A DNA stretch of 64,000 nt from Corallium rubrum (lineage: Eukaryota; Cnidaria; Anthozoa; Scleralcyonacea; Coralliidae). Positions 17,135-27,472 of the stretch are shown here, piece by piece (the stretch's first letter is position 1; each line of letters begins with the position of its first letter). Below the pieces are notes generated by a model, which saw only the letters and a program-made list of their open reading frames with translations, was not told the origin of the DNA and searched no databases. Position numbers and translations under genes: made by a program. The DNA is taken from positions 69,106,067-69,170,066 of the forward strand of contig OZ035997.1 of assembly GCA_964035015.1 (NCBI GenBank), given 5' to 3'.

Positions 17135-20100
17135 ATGTCTTACTCAAGAAATTTTATTTTGTCGTTGAAATATTACTGTAAGCTTGGTCGTTGGGTAGGT
17201 AACGCTTCATCGAACCCGCCGCTATCTAATCTGGTCTGGAAGAATCTTCAATCCTTCAATCTTTTAGCGGTTAAAAGAGGCCAACGAGGTGGTCAGCAAC
17301 ATAGAAATTTGTGTACTGCTATGGAAATTCGCACTGTGTCACCCTCTTGTAGAAGAGCTGGTAGATTTAAAGACCCATTTTTTGTTAACAAGAGCAATCT
17401 TATTAATATTCAAGTTTCGTCTGACATCCTGAAGCGTGGTGTTCGAAGAACCGAATTCGCTCCTAGTTTAATGCTATCAAATGTTATGTCACTTGCACCA
17501 AAAATTGACGAGATTCGGCTCTTCACTCCTATGTGTGACTTAATTTTTCTAACTGAGACCTGGCTTAAAGACTCCATTGGTGATCTTCATGTTGCTTTAC
17601 CTAATTATAATGTTATCAGGCGTGATCGCACCTCTGGTCAGCACGGGGGCGTTTGTATGTATTCTAAAGAGTCTATTAAAATCAAGCGACTCTATAATCT
17701 CAAAGATCCAAACCTCGAAGTTCTTTGGGCCTACACAAGACCAAGAAGACTGCCAAGGGGGTTTTCATGTGTAATAACTGCTACGGTCTACCATCCACCG
17801 GGTTCTAACGACGACAATATGTTGGAATACCTATCTACGTGTTTAACCACTATCGAAGGCCTTTATATCGATTGCGGAATCGTTATTGCCGGAGATTTCA
17901 ACCACCTGAACATTAACCATCTCTGTCGTGAGTTTCGTCTGAAGCAGTTAGTCCACTTGCCAACTCGTGGTGCGAACACACTAGACCTAGTACTAACCAA
18001 CTTACAAGACCATTATAAACCCAATCCTGCCGAGATATATCCACCATTTGGCCTCTCAGACCACAACACCGTTGTTATCCATCCTAACGAGAGGACTTCA
18101 AGTACCCCCAGCAAGCGCACCGTTATTAAAAGAGATACACGACCATCACGTAAAATTGAGCTTGGGCGATATCTGAGCAACGTAGATTGGCACTTTATTG
18201 ACTTGGCTGAGAATTGCGAGGAAAAGTATGAACGACTGATCTCTACAATTAAGACTGGCTTGGATTTTATTATGCCTGAGAAACACGTGAAATTCCATTG
18301 TAATGATGCTCCCTGGGTAACAGAAAACCTCAAGCACCTCATTAAACAACGACAACTGGCTCTCTCATCTGGAAATACCATGAGTTTTAAGTTCTTTCGT
18401 AACAAAGTTAACCGCACAAGGAAGTCCTGTCGAGCTAAGTATTATGCTTCAAAGGTGAGCATTATGAAGCAGTCCAAGCCTAAAAAATGGTGGTCTGAAG
18501 TCAAACGCATTTCTGGAATGAAGTCTATATCTGGCCCCGAATGCCTCCTTACGCATTTACAACTGGAGGACACTGACGACCTTTCACCTCAAACCATTGC
18601 TGATCTGATCAACAACATCTTTCTTAAACCAATGGAAGATTATAACCCCTTGAGTGATAACGATGTCAAGGAACTTTTCCAGGATAGCCCGTTGGATACC
18701 TCTGATGTTTATACTAATATTGCTACAGCCGAGTCTGTCTACAACAAGCTTTAGCGCGTTAAACTCCGCCAAAGCACCAGGACCGGACAATGTCCCGAAC
18801 TGGATTCTAAAGGAATATGCTAACATTCTTGCCTTACCAATCGCAGATATCCTGAATGCTTCATTCTCCGAACAGTCTCTCCCTACAGCATGGAAACGAG
18901 CTAACATCACTCCGATCCCTAAGGAGAAACCTGTGCGGGATATAAACAAGCACCTTAGACCAATATCACTAACACCTGCTTTGTCCAAAGTAGCAGAAGA
19001 ATTCATAGTCGAGAGGCATGTCGCTCCTGCTATCCTGAGTATTATTGACCCTGACCAATTTGGTGGCATACCACGTTCATCGGCCACTCAAGCACTGATC
19101 AGCATGGTTCACTCATGGACAGAAGCCACTGACAGAAATGGTGGGGCAGTCCATGTTTTGTTATTTGATTACCGCAAAGCCTTCGATCTCATAGATCACC
19201 ATCTTCTCACAAGGAAAATTATCCAACTTAACATTTCTTTATATGTAAAGTACTGGGTCATTAACTTTTTGATGAATAGAGAGCAGCGCGTAAAACTCTC
19301 TAGGGCCTGTTACTCAGAGTGGGGCCGAGTTCCTTCTGGCGTTCCCCAGGGAACTAAATTGGGACCTTGGCTGTTTTTATTAATGATTAATGACCTTACA
19401 CCCAATCACGTGAACACTTGGAAATATATCGATGACACTTCCATCTCCGAATCGGTACCCAAGCACAGTATCAGTAGAATCCAAGGAGCAGCTGACGATG
19501 TTCAGAAATGGTCAGATGAGAACCGACTTCAACTTAACATCTCAAAGTGCAAAGAACTGATAATTTACTTTGGTAGAGGAAATCTTACCTTTCCGAGAGT
19601 GAGTCTCAGCAGTGGTGAACTCGAAATTGTACACCATGCCAGAATTTTAGGATTAACGATAAGTGACGATCTTAGGTGGAACGAACACGTAAATAATATT
19701 ATTAAGAAAGCAAATAAGCGTTTTTACTTCATAGTCCAGCTTAAACGCGCCAAGGTTTCAGCTGATGATATTGTTTTGTTTTACACCACCTGTGTCAGGC
19801 CTGTGCTTGAATATAGTTCGCAAGTGTACCATTACGCCCTGCCAGATTATCTGACTAAAGCCTTAGAGCGTGTTCAGAAACGAGTCCTCTCGATCATATA
19901 TCCCGGCTCACCTTACATTAATAGTTTGAAGTTATGTAATTTAGATAGCCTCTATAATAGGCGCATGTCGGCATGTGTAAAGCTTTTTGATGAAGTACGT
20001 TTAAATCCCCAGCATAAGCTCGCACATCTTATTCCAAGTAGGCATACTAACCAGTATAATCTTAGAAGACCTAGACTTTTTAACTTTTCGAAATGTAAGA

Positions 20101-20162
20101 CTGATAGGTTCCGTAATACGTTTATTCCCTCTTCTGTTCGTACTTTCAATAGTATAGTATGA
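17135..20162 (+). pseudogene. LINE endonuclease-reverse transcriptase (one frameshift)
   Basis: ATG 17,135. An apurinic-type endonuclease (EEP fold) occupies residues ~110-330: 'LTETWLKDS', 'HGGVCMYSK', 'VYHPPGS', 'IVIAGDFNH', 'TLDLVLTN' and 'LSDHNTVV' are its conserved blocks. RT follows: 'SAKAPGPDNVP', 'RPISLTPALSKV', 'LLFDYRKAFDLIDH' (first Asp), 'GVPQGTKLGPWLF', and 'KYIDDTSISE' (YxDD). The first ORF ends at 18,754 with a stop one base out of frame with the RT ORF that reads through to 20,162; a single extra T in 'gctttagc' near 18,751 explains it. Otherwise open, so insertion was fairly recent. It nicks DNA and primes reverse transcription in vivo. Confidence 0.85.
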
Positions 20163-20290
20163 TTGACTATTTATATATAATATATTTTATTGTAATTATT
20201 TTATATTTCACATTTGGTTTTTGTAATATTTTATTGCTGTACAATCACGCAATTCAGTTTTTTAGCTGTAATGTGATTTAATTTTAATAA

Positions 20291-20291
20291 A

Positions 20292-20330
<39 letters not shown>
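20291..20330. repeat. (TCTA)n microsatellite tail of the LINE
   Basis: About nine TCTA/ATCT units directly after the LINE 3' UTR, a typical tandem 3' terminus for CR1/L2-group LINEs. Confidence 0.85.
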
Positions 20331-20480
20331 CGGAGGCGAAATTGTTAGTCTCTTCGGAGGCGAAATTGTTAGTCTCTTCGCGGAGGCGAAATTGTTAGTC
20401 TCTTCTAAAGCAAAATTGTTCGTTGCTTCGGAGGGGAAATTGTTAGTCTTTTCAGAGGCGAAATTGTTAGTCTCTTCTTC
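20327..20480. repeat. 24-bp minisatellite, right part (~6 units, more diverged)
   Basis: Same unit as 16,758-17,080, with changes such as 'cggaggcg' duplication and 'tctaaagcaaaa'. Confirms that the LINE split one array. Confidence 0.9.
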
Positions 20481-22446
20481 TCTTAAATTTAACCCGCTTT
20501 TGGTTAGCCAAGCTATATACCTGCTAGTGCTAATTGTAATTCGCTGTTGTAATTCGCATTTTAATTTAATATGGCTTCAACCCCCTTTAGATACGGGTGC
20601 CAGTTTCATTGGTGCTTTTTAATTTTAAGTATTTGGTGCAGCAGCGCCCTTCGGGTTAGGCCATGCCAGTTCTCGCCATGATTTTTGTTTTAAGTTATTG
20701 AGATAAGATAAGATAAGATAAGATAAGACAATTTATTTAAGCACGTATCACTAAGGAGCTAAAAAGCTCGTGCAAACGTAAACGTGACATATATAGAGAT
20801 ATATGAGATGTCATTCTCAATCAGTTGATATCTGTTTCAAGGCTTTGTCCTCTTGTATTATTGTTTATATCATTTTGCCTTGATTATTTTTTACATGATA
20901 TGGAACAACAGGTTAACATTGTTTTGACCTGCCAACAAAATATGTTTACCTTGTTTCGACCTGCCATTATTTGTTTTCCAACAACATGATTGGTGATTTT
21001 TTAACCTTTTTAACCTTTTGGTAACCAAACTATACCTTCCATTTCTCTCCATTCATGCTATAGCATTTAAAGTTTGTCCATGCTATACATTATATATTTT
21101 GTTTTCTCTGCTACAGTTACTACAACATAGTTAATTTTTCAACTGTAAAATATCCGAAAATATTCAGGCGCAGCGGTTTTCCCCGACAACTTCAATTTAT
21201 TCACCCGGGAATAGATTCTGCCGTCTTTCTCTCTTATTTTGCAGAATTCGGTACTGATTATCTTCAACATGCCAGTTACCATTCAACCCGACCAAGAGAT
21301 TGTCAGTCTATTTTCCCAATTGCCATAATGGTTGATCCCAGGTAGAAGAAAAGTTTTCTACGGTGGCAACATTATTTGCATCATAATGGGGAAAGCTGAG
21401 GAATTGTCAAACGACAAGGAAAATTACTACCAGCAGAATGCCACTGTTTTGTCACTTGGAGCAATCAATTTGAAGTACACTGTATTCACATGCATTTAGA
21501 CATGTGCAGTATCGTGTAAAGCATGCAGAGTCAAATAGTTAGAATAATATGGATATATTGTAGTGAGCCTTGTATGGCCATACCTATACCTTAGAACTCT
21601 ATAACAACTTTACTTCAGGAAAGACATTGTAGTTCTTCCGAAATATAGCACCTGTCTAATTTTGATGCTTCGTGGGGAGGCTTGCTGGTTTTATCTTGTC
21701 CCCACTCAGGTTTTCCTGTTTCTGGCTTTTCCCAAAGGGTTTTTACCAGTGACAGGTTTTTTCCTGGCTACCCTGATATACCAGCCTTTTAGCACAGTAA
21801 TATATGTGTATATGTGTATGTGTGTGTGCATGTGCATGTGTATGTGTATGCATATGTATATGCATGTGGGTATGTGTATATATATATATATATGTACATA
21901 TATCCAATCCACTGTGTGTTTGAGTAATGAGACTGTTTGCAAGGGCGGCAGTCTTTCACTTCACTTGATACAAATTGTCCAATCTTATAAATAAAAACTC
22001 AGGTCGGTTTATGTTTTTTATCTCAGAATATGATTGTCTAGCAAGGGCAGCAATCTTACGAACTCTTTGACTCAAATAGGTGAAATTTACACATAATTTA
22101 GCAAGCAATTGACCAGTGACACGGACTATAATCTTTTACAATCGTTAATTTACACTGAGCGTTAGTATTGTTACATATTTGACATTTCAAAATTTATCTT
22201 AAAATGGAAGTACTTATCAGATCCGTGCACCGTGTATTGCATTTGGAAAAATTGTACATCCACATTTTGAAAGATTTTACTAGGCTGCATTGCTTTCCAG
22301 TGGTCGCACTTAGCCGCAGAAATGCATTTGGGCAGTTTGCATCAAGGTGTGTTTCAGTATTCCGAAATGTTCTAATGATCTTCACTCTTATTATGCTGCA
22401 CTGCATTTCCTGGGGTGGGGCTGCATCATCATTTGCATAATGATGC
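20481..22446. other. Unassigned right cargo of YR element 1
   Basis: No gene recognised. Contains an (AGATA)n array at about 20,698-20,727 followed by 'caatttatttaagcacgtat', which looks like a LINE 3' end in reverse orientation, and a TG/TA-rich microsatellite at 21,800-21,900. ORFs across these are low-complexity artefacts. Confidence 0.45.
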
Positions 22447-22678
22447 TTTGGCGTTTTATTGCCCTCACCTTTACTGGGCTCAATCATCAGTTTGCACTAT
22501 GGAAATTATTTAGATAATTTAATTACGAATTTGTAATAAACGCGGCTTTGGTCCAGGGGGACCATAGCCATATTCATTCCATATTGTGTGTAAACGTCTT
22601 TTACTATTCCCAGTAAACAGAGCTCAGGTAATGCAGTGCACATATTAATAGTCAAAGACCACGATGGAAAGGCATAAA
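22447..22678 (+). repeat. YR element 1 repeat B1 (232 bp)
   Basis: Begins 'tttggcgttttattgccctc', ends 'aaaggcataaa'. Practically identical to B2 (23,029-23,260). Confidence 0.85.
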
Positions 22679-22958
22679 GGGAATATTTGGGCACCAATAG
22701 AATTTTTATGTTTTCCATCTGTTGGTCTGTATTGTAAAGAGTAATATAAATAATGTAATAACTTGTGTAAGGATTCTATAACTTGTTATCAGACTAAAAT
22801 AACGTAACAGGTGGTCTGTCTTGCATAGGAGAGGGTTAGAATTACAGCCACCCCCTAATGGGCATAGTGCGATCTAGCTATTATAGGATATCTCTTCCAC
22901 GCGTTCTGTCTCATTCAGCTCTGACCTTCAAGAGGGTAGGTAGAACCCATTTCATTTG
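22679..22958 (+). repeat. YR element 1 repeat A2 (280 bp)
   Basis: Directly abuts B1. Followed by 'cccacctcctccccgtt', a motif that also follows A2 of YR element 2. Confidence 0.85.
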
Positions 22959-23028
22959 CCCACCTCCTCCCCGTTGGCTGACCACCATTATGATATGATT
23001 TGTATTAGAGTATATTCTTTCTTATATA

Positions 23029-23260
23029 TTTGGCGTTTTATTGCCCTCACCTTTACTGGGCTCAATCATCAGTTTGCACTATGGAAATTAATTAGATAAT
23101 TTAATTACGAATTTGTAATAAACGCGGCTTTGGTCCAGGGGGACCATAGCCATATTCATTCCATATTGTGTGTAAACGTCTTTTACTATTCCCAGTAAAC
23201 AGAGCTCAGGTAATGCAGTGCACATATTAATAGTCAAAGACCACGATGGAAAGGCATAAA
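23029..23260 (+). repeat. YR element 1 repeat B2 (232 bp)
   Basis: Ends 'ggcataaa' immediately before 'ggttttattgcttcccgcc', the first bases of repeat A1 of YR element 2. Confidence 0.85.
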
Positions 23261-23474
23261 GGTTTTATTGCTTCCCGCCTTTAAAAATAATGATTTAGAT
23301 TACACGCATATAATATTTGCGCGGGATAATTTAATTTATACGCTTAGTCACGAGTGCAAAGGGCGGGAAAACGGGAAGGCAGGTGGTATATAATAGCTGT
23401 GATATGCATTATCTTCTCATTCCTTACTACACGAGGACTGCTGCAACATCTCAAGTTGGTACTCAAATTTTTCA
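23261..23474 (+). repeat. YR element 2 repeat A1
   Basis: Matches A2 (30,543-30,758) over about 215 bp with roughly a dozen changes. Confidence 0.85.
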
Positions 23475-23522
23475 GCCATTCATCAGGTATATTCTTTTAA
23501 TCAGTTACTTTGTTTTATTCTA

Positions 23523-25890
23523 ATGGCTACGTCTTTTCCGCAAGCTTTAATAATCGGTCATTCTTTTGTTTGTCGTTTAAAGTGGCAGTACGACCGAAAA
23601 TCGTTAACGATTTTTGCGGCTTAATCACTTCTTATGCTTAGAAGTTATACAAATATAGGAGTAAAAGCAACTTTAAGGTTGATTTGAGTGCATAAACATT
23701 GTATAATTTTTGGCATAAAATCAGTCCGCCATTGCGTTTTTGGAGTCCGCGAAATCAGTCAGCGGTACTACTTTGTGACGTCATCTACTCAACGCAAACG
23801 TGTTGCTCTCTCGAAGCACAGCTCGAAGGTGTCGTTACTGTTGTGAGATTGGAGCCGTGCCGGAGAAAAACTAAGTAACTAACAGTGCTTGGGCGATAAC
23901 GAGAATCAAACTCGCTGTATTACCGAGCACCCAGGATTCAACGACGTTTGTTTACTACGCATTTTATTGTTATGAGCCACGGATATATTTTACAATCAAC
24001 ATCCATGCGTCAGTCATCCAAGCTTTCCTTATTGACTCCCTCTCTGATTCTGTTGTCGTATTTACATGTAACATCTAGAATATAATTGATAAAATCTAAA
24101 TAAGTCATTGTCACCATACTGTATATGCATTTACATGTAGCTGAAGCTGAACCATATAGTATTTTGCTATTACCAATAGTTGTATTTTATTATAACATAT
24201 AAATATGTAACATTTTTATCTGTTTATACTGTCTACTAACTGCTCGGATCTGAATAGTACTGCCCTCTTTCTACTTAAACTATTATTTGTTCTGAATAAC
24301 TGGACCTTCTTCAGGCATTTGTTTTCTCTTTCAATGCATTATATAACCTTACTATATTTCGATTGCATTATATATATTGTTATTGAATACTGCCATTTTA
24401 CAGCGGTGGCGCGTAGAAGTACTTTTACCGGTGAAACGACAATGTATTCTCTTGCATCTGTACATTCTTGTACGGTACGGGTTTCATCATTCCGGGAAAA
24501 TTGAGGTTACATAATCAACTTACTTCTTGAAAGATAGGGCTTCGTATCTGGTCCGTGCACGTTTGGCGCTGCTAACCTTCTGGTGTTTTCTTGCACATTT
24601 TGCGAACTGAACAATTCTTTAACGGCCTATAAAATTTTCAAGGTCCACGCAATATTTTTATTATTAGCTACGTGTGTGATCAAATTTGATCCGATAATGA
24701 AACACGAGTCATAACAAATTTGTGTAGTTAATACTCTTCGCTGGCTTCTCTTCGACAATGGTCTTTTGGTTTCCATATTGACGGGTTCAAGTCATCTTTT
24801 AGGCAACGAAGGCTCGCACCTTTGGCCACTTACGTGACGTGACGCCTTTCAAAACAGTGATCAACATTCAGCAAAATGCGCAGAGCAAATAACAAAGTGC
24901 CCCGTTTGTTAAAATTAGCGCGATATATTTTAACCGAAAATAAACCCAAACAAGACGCTTTTTAGTTTTGGGGTTCTGGTGATGCGAAATGCCAGCATTA
25001 CGATCAGCGCAGTTACTACACCCTCGAGCAACACAGGGAGATACTTTATCACATGTAAAAACGAAGAATAAGTTGGAAAGACGCGCTTAAACTATGTACC
25101 TATATAGTAGGATATATGAATCTTCTTGTGGAGTGTTGAGTAGATGACGTCACAACGGGCTACCGCTATTAATAAATTGCAGGCTCCAAAAAATTTCGAA
25201 ATCAAGCCAAGTGCTCGTAAAAGATGCCTGAATTCTGATAGAAAACATTTTCTAAAATCGTTTTTAAAAACATGGTAAGTCATATTAGGACCATAAGAAC
25301 TATTTTGGCTAAAAAAAACGCAAAGTGAAAATTCGATCGTACTGCCACTTTAAGGCAAGACCTTATTAATGGTTTTGATGAGAGAGCGAGACAGAATTTT
25401 GGCCTATGTGCCTCAATTTCGGTCTCTACGGGGTAGGGGGACGTATGGTCCACAAACTAATAAAATTTGACCTCCCTGAGATCACGAAACTTGCTCCCGA
25501 TATTGTAGTTTTAGAAATAGGTACCAATGACCTACTACATTAAAACCAGAGGTGGTCGGTTCCCAAATTGATGACTTGGTAGGTTTGCCTCACCACAAAT
25601 ATGGCGTTCGCGCAGTCGTTGTTTGTCAGGTTATTGATCGAAATATTCCAAAATCACGAAAGCCTGATGAGGAATTTAATTCGAAGGCTGCCGTTTGGCG
25701 ACAATACTTGTCGGTTGTTTTCACCGACCAACCCGCTGTGGTTCTTTGGGAGCATCGTGAATTTAACGCAGCTACTCGTGTACTTTTATCAGATGATGGT
25801 GGTCACCTGAACACAGCTGGGCAATATTCTTTGTACCGCAGCTATCGCGGTGCTATCTTGAAGGTTAAAACGGTTTTAAGCAGTTTTTGA
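23523..25890 (+). pseudogene. SGNH/GDSL hydrolase-like ORF of YR element 2, split by a transposon
   Basis: ATG 23,523. Before the insertion the frame reads LIIGHSFVCRL (SGNH block I, Gly-x-Ser) and after it 'INGFDERA', 'IVVLEIGTNDLL' (block III, Gly-x-Asn-Asp) and, from 25,555, 'VVVCQVIDR' and 'DDGGHLNTAGQYSLYRSYR' (block V, Asp-x-x-His). These are the serine hydrolase motifs; such ORFs have been described in Ngaro elements, but their job there is unknown. A 1.77-kb TTAA-flanked element interrupts it at 23,580; at least two frameshifts occur near 25,430 and 25,545. The catalytic residues themselves are all visible. Confidence 0.7.
23577..25353. mobile_element. TTAA-flanked DNA transposon (piggyBac-like, non-autonomous)
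   Basis: Element 23,581-25,349 with TTAA duplicated at 23,577-23,580 and 25,350-25,353. Termini are inverted repeats starting AGTGGCAGTACGA; similarity resumes about 200 bp inside each end around 'GTGACGTCATCTACTCAAC', so the inverted repeats are long (~230 bp) and imperfect. Removing the element with one TTAA leaves the hydrolase frame continuous, which confirms the borders. No transposase inside. TTAA specificity is shared by piggyBac and some Kolobok elements; the superfamily is therefore tentative. Confidence 0.8.
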
Positions 25891-26305
25891 CATTCTTATT
25901 GACCAGGCAGTCTTACAAATAACTGCAGTCTACCGTTACCAAAGAATTGTAAGAGCTATATCTTTAATTAAAGAGTAATGTTTCTCTATATTTAAAAATA
26001 TACGTGATCTACATTTTCCCGCCATCCTATATCATGGTGTGCGGACTTTGACTTATTATGTCTCGTGTGACTGTAATTTCCTGCATGTTCGTCAGCCGCG
26101 CTAATACCCACTTTTGTGATGATGGCCCTCAATTATTTATTGAACATGAATGTTTAATTTATTGTATTTTGCCTTAGAACTGTTTTCAGATGGCCCACGA
26201 ATTTTACTTTAACATGAATATTTTCGTTCTTTGTTGGGTTGGAGCAGTTTCACTGTTTTCAGATGGCCCACGAATGGCTAATGTGTTCATTGAAATCAAT
26301 ATACG
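25891..26305. other. Spacer with a degenerate ~75-bp repeat around 'gttttcagatggcccacgaa'
   Basis: The string occurs at about 26,184 and 26,256, with a weaker third copy near 26,328. Each copy resembles a 3' splice site followed by ATGGCC. No other gene seen between the hydrolase and gag. Confidence 0.5.
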
Positions 26306-27354
26306 TTGGGATGGAGCAGTATCCAGTTGTTTTCAGATTGCCCGATGTGCCGTCACAGCATTATGGGGTTTTCAATTTTTGTATCTCGAAGTAGTGCACA
26401 ACCAACATCTCGCCGCCGAGAAGCTGTAACAGCAACGCCAGATGAAACTCCAGCAATTTCCCTGCTCACGGATGACCGTACAGTTTCGACCGTCGACAGA
26501 GTGGTGGCCTGCTCCAACGTCTTACCTGACGCCAATATCCAGCGTATTGTATCGGCCGTCTCGCAAGCAGTCCTTGCCACGTTACAGTTACCTACTCCCA
26601 TGATACCCGTTTCATCTTCGTCCACCTGGACCACGGACGCTCAGGAAATTCCTTTGGTTTCCTCGGGTATGACTGCAAGAGCAGATGCCACTGTGCAAGG
26701 GCCTGTGGCAACTGCTCAGCAACATATCTCAGGCGGGAATTTCGTCCAAAGCTCAAGTGAGCGCAGAATTGTAGGCCAAAATTTGGGCCAATTAATTTTT
26801 GAATTTTGATTTGTTACTCAGCTCCAGGACAGTGGATACCAAGTATCACCTGTCTATTAGTGCTCAACAAGGCTGTACCGTGCCTACTTTAGCTTTAGAA
26901 CCTGTTCAAAAAGCCAGGTCCATTTCTACCATCGAGTTATGGACCTTTGCCTTTCAAATTTTTGTCGGTGTTTACACCAGTAAATTTCCGACGGAAGCTC
27001 CGGCTTTAATGAAGTATGGCGAGGTAGTTCGTGACTTGGCTGCGTGCGGTGGGGACTGGAGATTTTATGACACAGTTTCGCTCCTTGCGCCAAAATAACC
27101 ATGCTGAGATGCCGTGGTTGACTACGCATTGGGAACTTTGGATACGGGCACAACAGTTCCATAATTCGCGCCATTTCAAACTGCAAGGAATGCGCACCAG
27201 CGCGCCGTTTTCTCCGTCTCGCCAATTTGTGCCCAAAGGTTTTTGTCGCAAAATTCACCGCGGGGTGGATTGTCATGGCTGCAATTTCAAACATCAATGC
27301 CCTAACTGTGGGGCAGTACACCAAGCGTCCAAATGCAATTTTCGTCCCTCTTGA
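26306..27354 (+). pseudogene. Gag-like ORF of YR element 2 with zinc motif
   Basis: Begins in a Ser/Thr/Ala-rich region (26,306-26,809), shifts frame near 26,800, continues 'IELWTFAFQIFVGVYTSKFP' and 'MPWLTTHWELWIRAQQF', and ends with a Cys/His cluster CHGCNFKHQCPNCGAVHQAS-KC typical of DIRS/Ngaro gag tails that bind RNA. At least two frameshifts (near 26,800 and 27,075). It would coat the RNA in life; here it is broken. Confidence 0.65.
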
Positions 27355-27472
27355 TTCACAAGTAACTCGTCCTCCACCGCCACCAAGTCTCGACCTTCCA
27401 ACGCCAGTTCGAATCAATAGGTTCATTCCTCTCCTATGTGGATACGATGCGGGTTGACCTCATACTTACACG

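Larger units (their letters stand above)
17081..20330 (+). mobile_element. CR1/L2-like LINE inserted in the minisatellite
   Basis: A 3.25-kb unit whose left edge follows the half-unit ...GTTAGTCTCTT and whose right edge is a (TCTA)n tail leading back into ...TCTTCGGAGG. It encodes endonuclease and reverse transcriptase and looks close to full length. The TCTT shared by both borders hides the exact target duplication. Confidence 0.8.
14479..23260 (+). mobile_element. YR element 1: non-autonomous, split direct repeats A1-cargo-B1-A2-B2
   Basis: A 280-bp repeat (A) at 14,481-14,760 recurs at 22,679-22,958 with about five changes; a 232-bp repeat (B) at 22,447-22,678 recurs at 23,029-23,260 with about one. 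The order A1...B1-A2-B2 is the split-direct-repeat architecture of Ngaro/PAT-type tyrosine-recombinase retrotransposons. The interior shows no gag, RT or YR; instead it carries a hAT-like element, a minisatellite and a LINE, so it must have used enzymes in trans. B2 ends exactly where YR element 2 starts. Confidence 0.75.

Noticed and set aside
16758..20480. CRISPR-like array of regular repeats
   Set aside because: Units are contiguous without spacers; it is a minisatellite, and the context is eukaryotic.
21662..21994. Met/Cys-rich ORF at 21.8 kb
   Set aside because: Falls on a TG/TA microsatellite; no conserved coding features.
14481..22958. A1 and A2 of YR element 1 as LTRs of one ordinary LTR element
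   Set aside because: The right copy is embedded between two B repeats, there is no 4-6 bp target duplication and no primer site; split direct repeats explain all four blocks.
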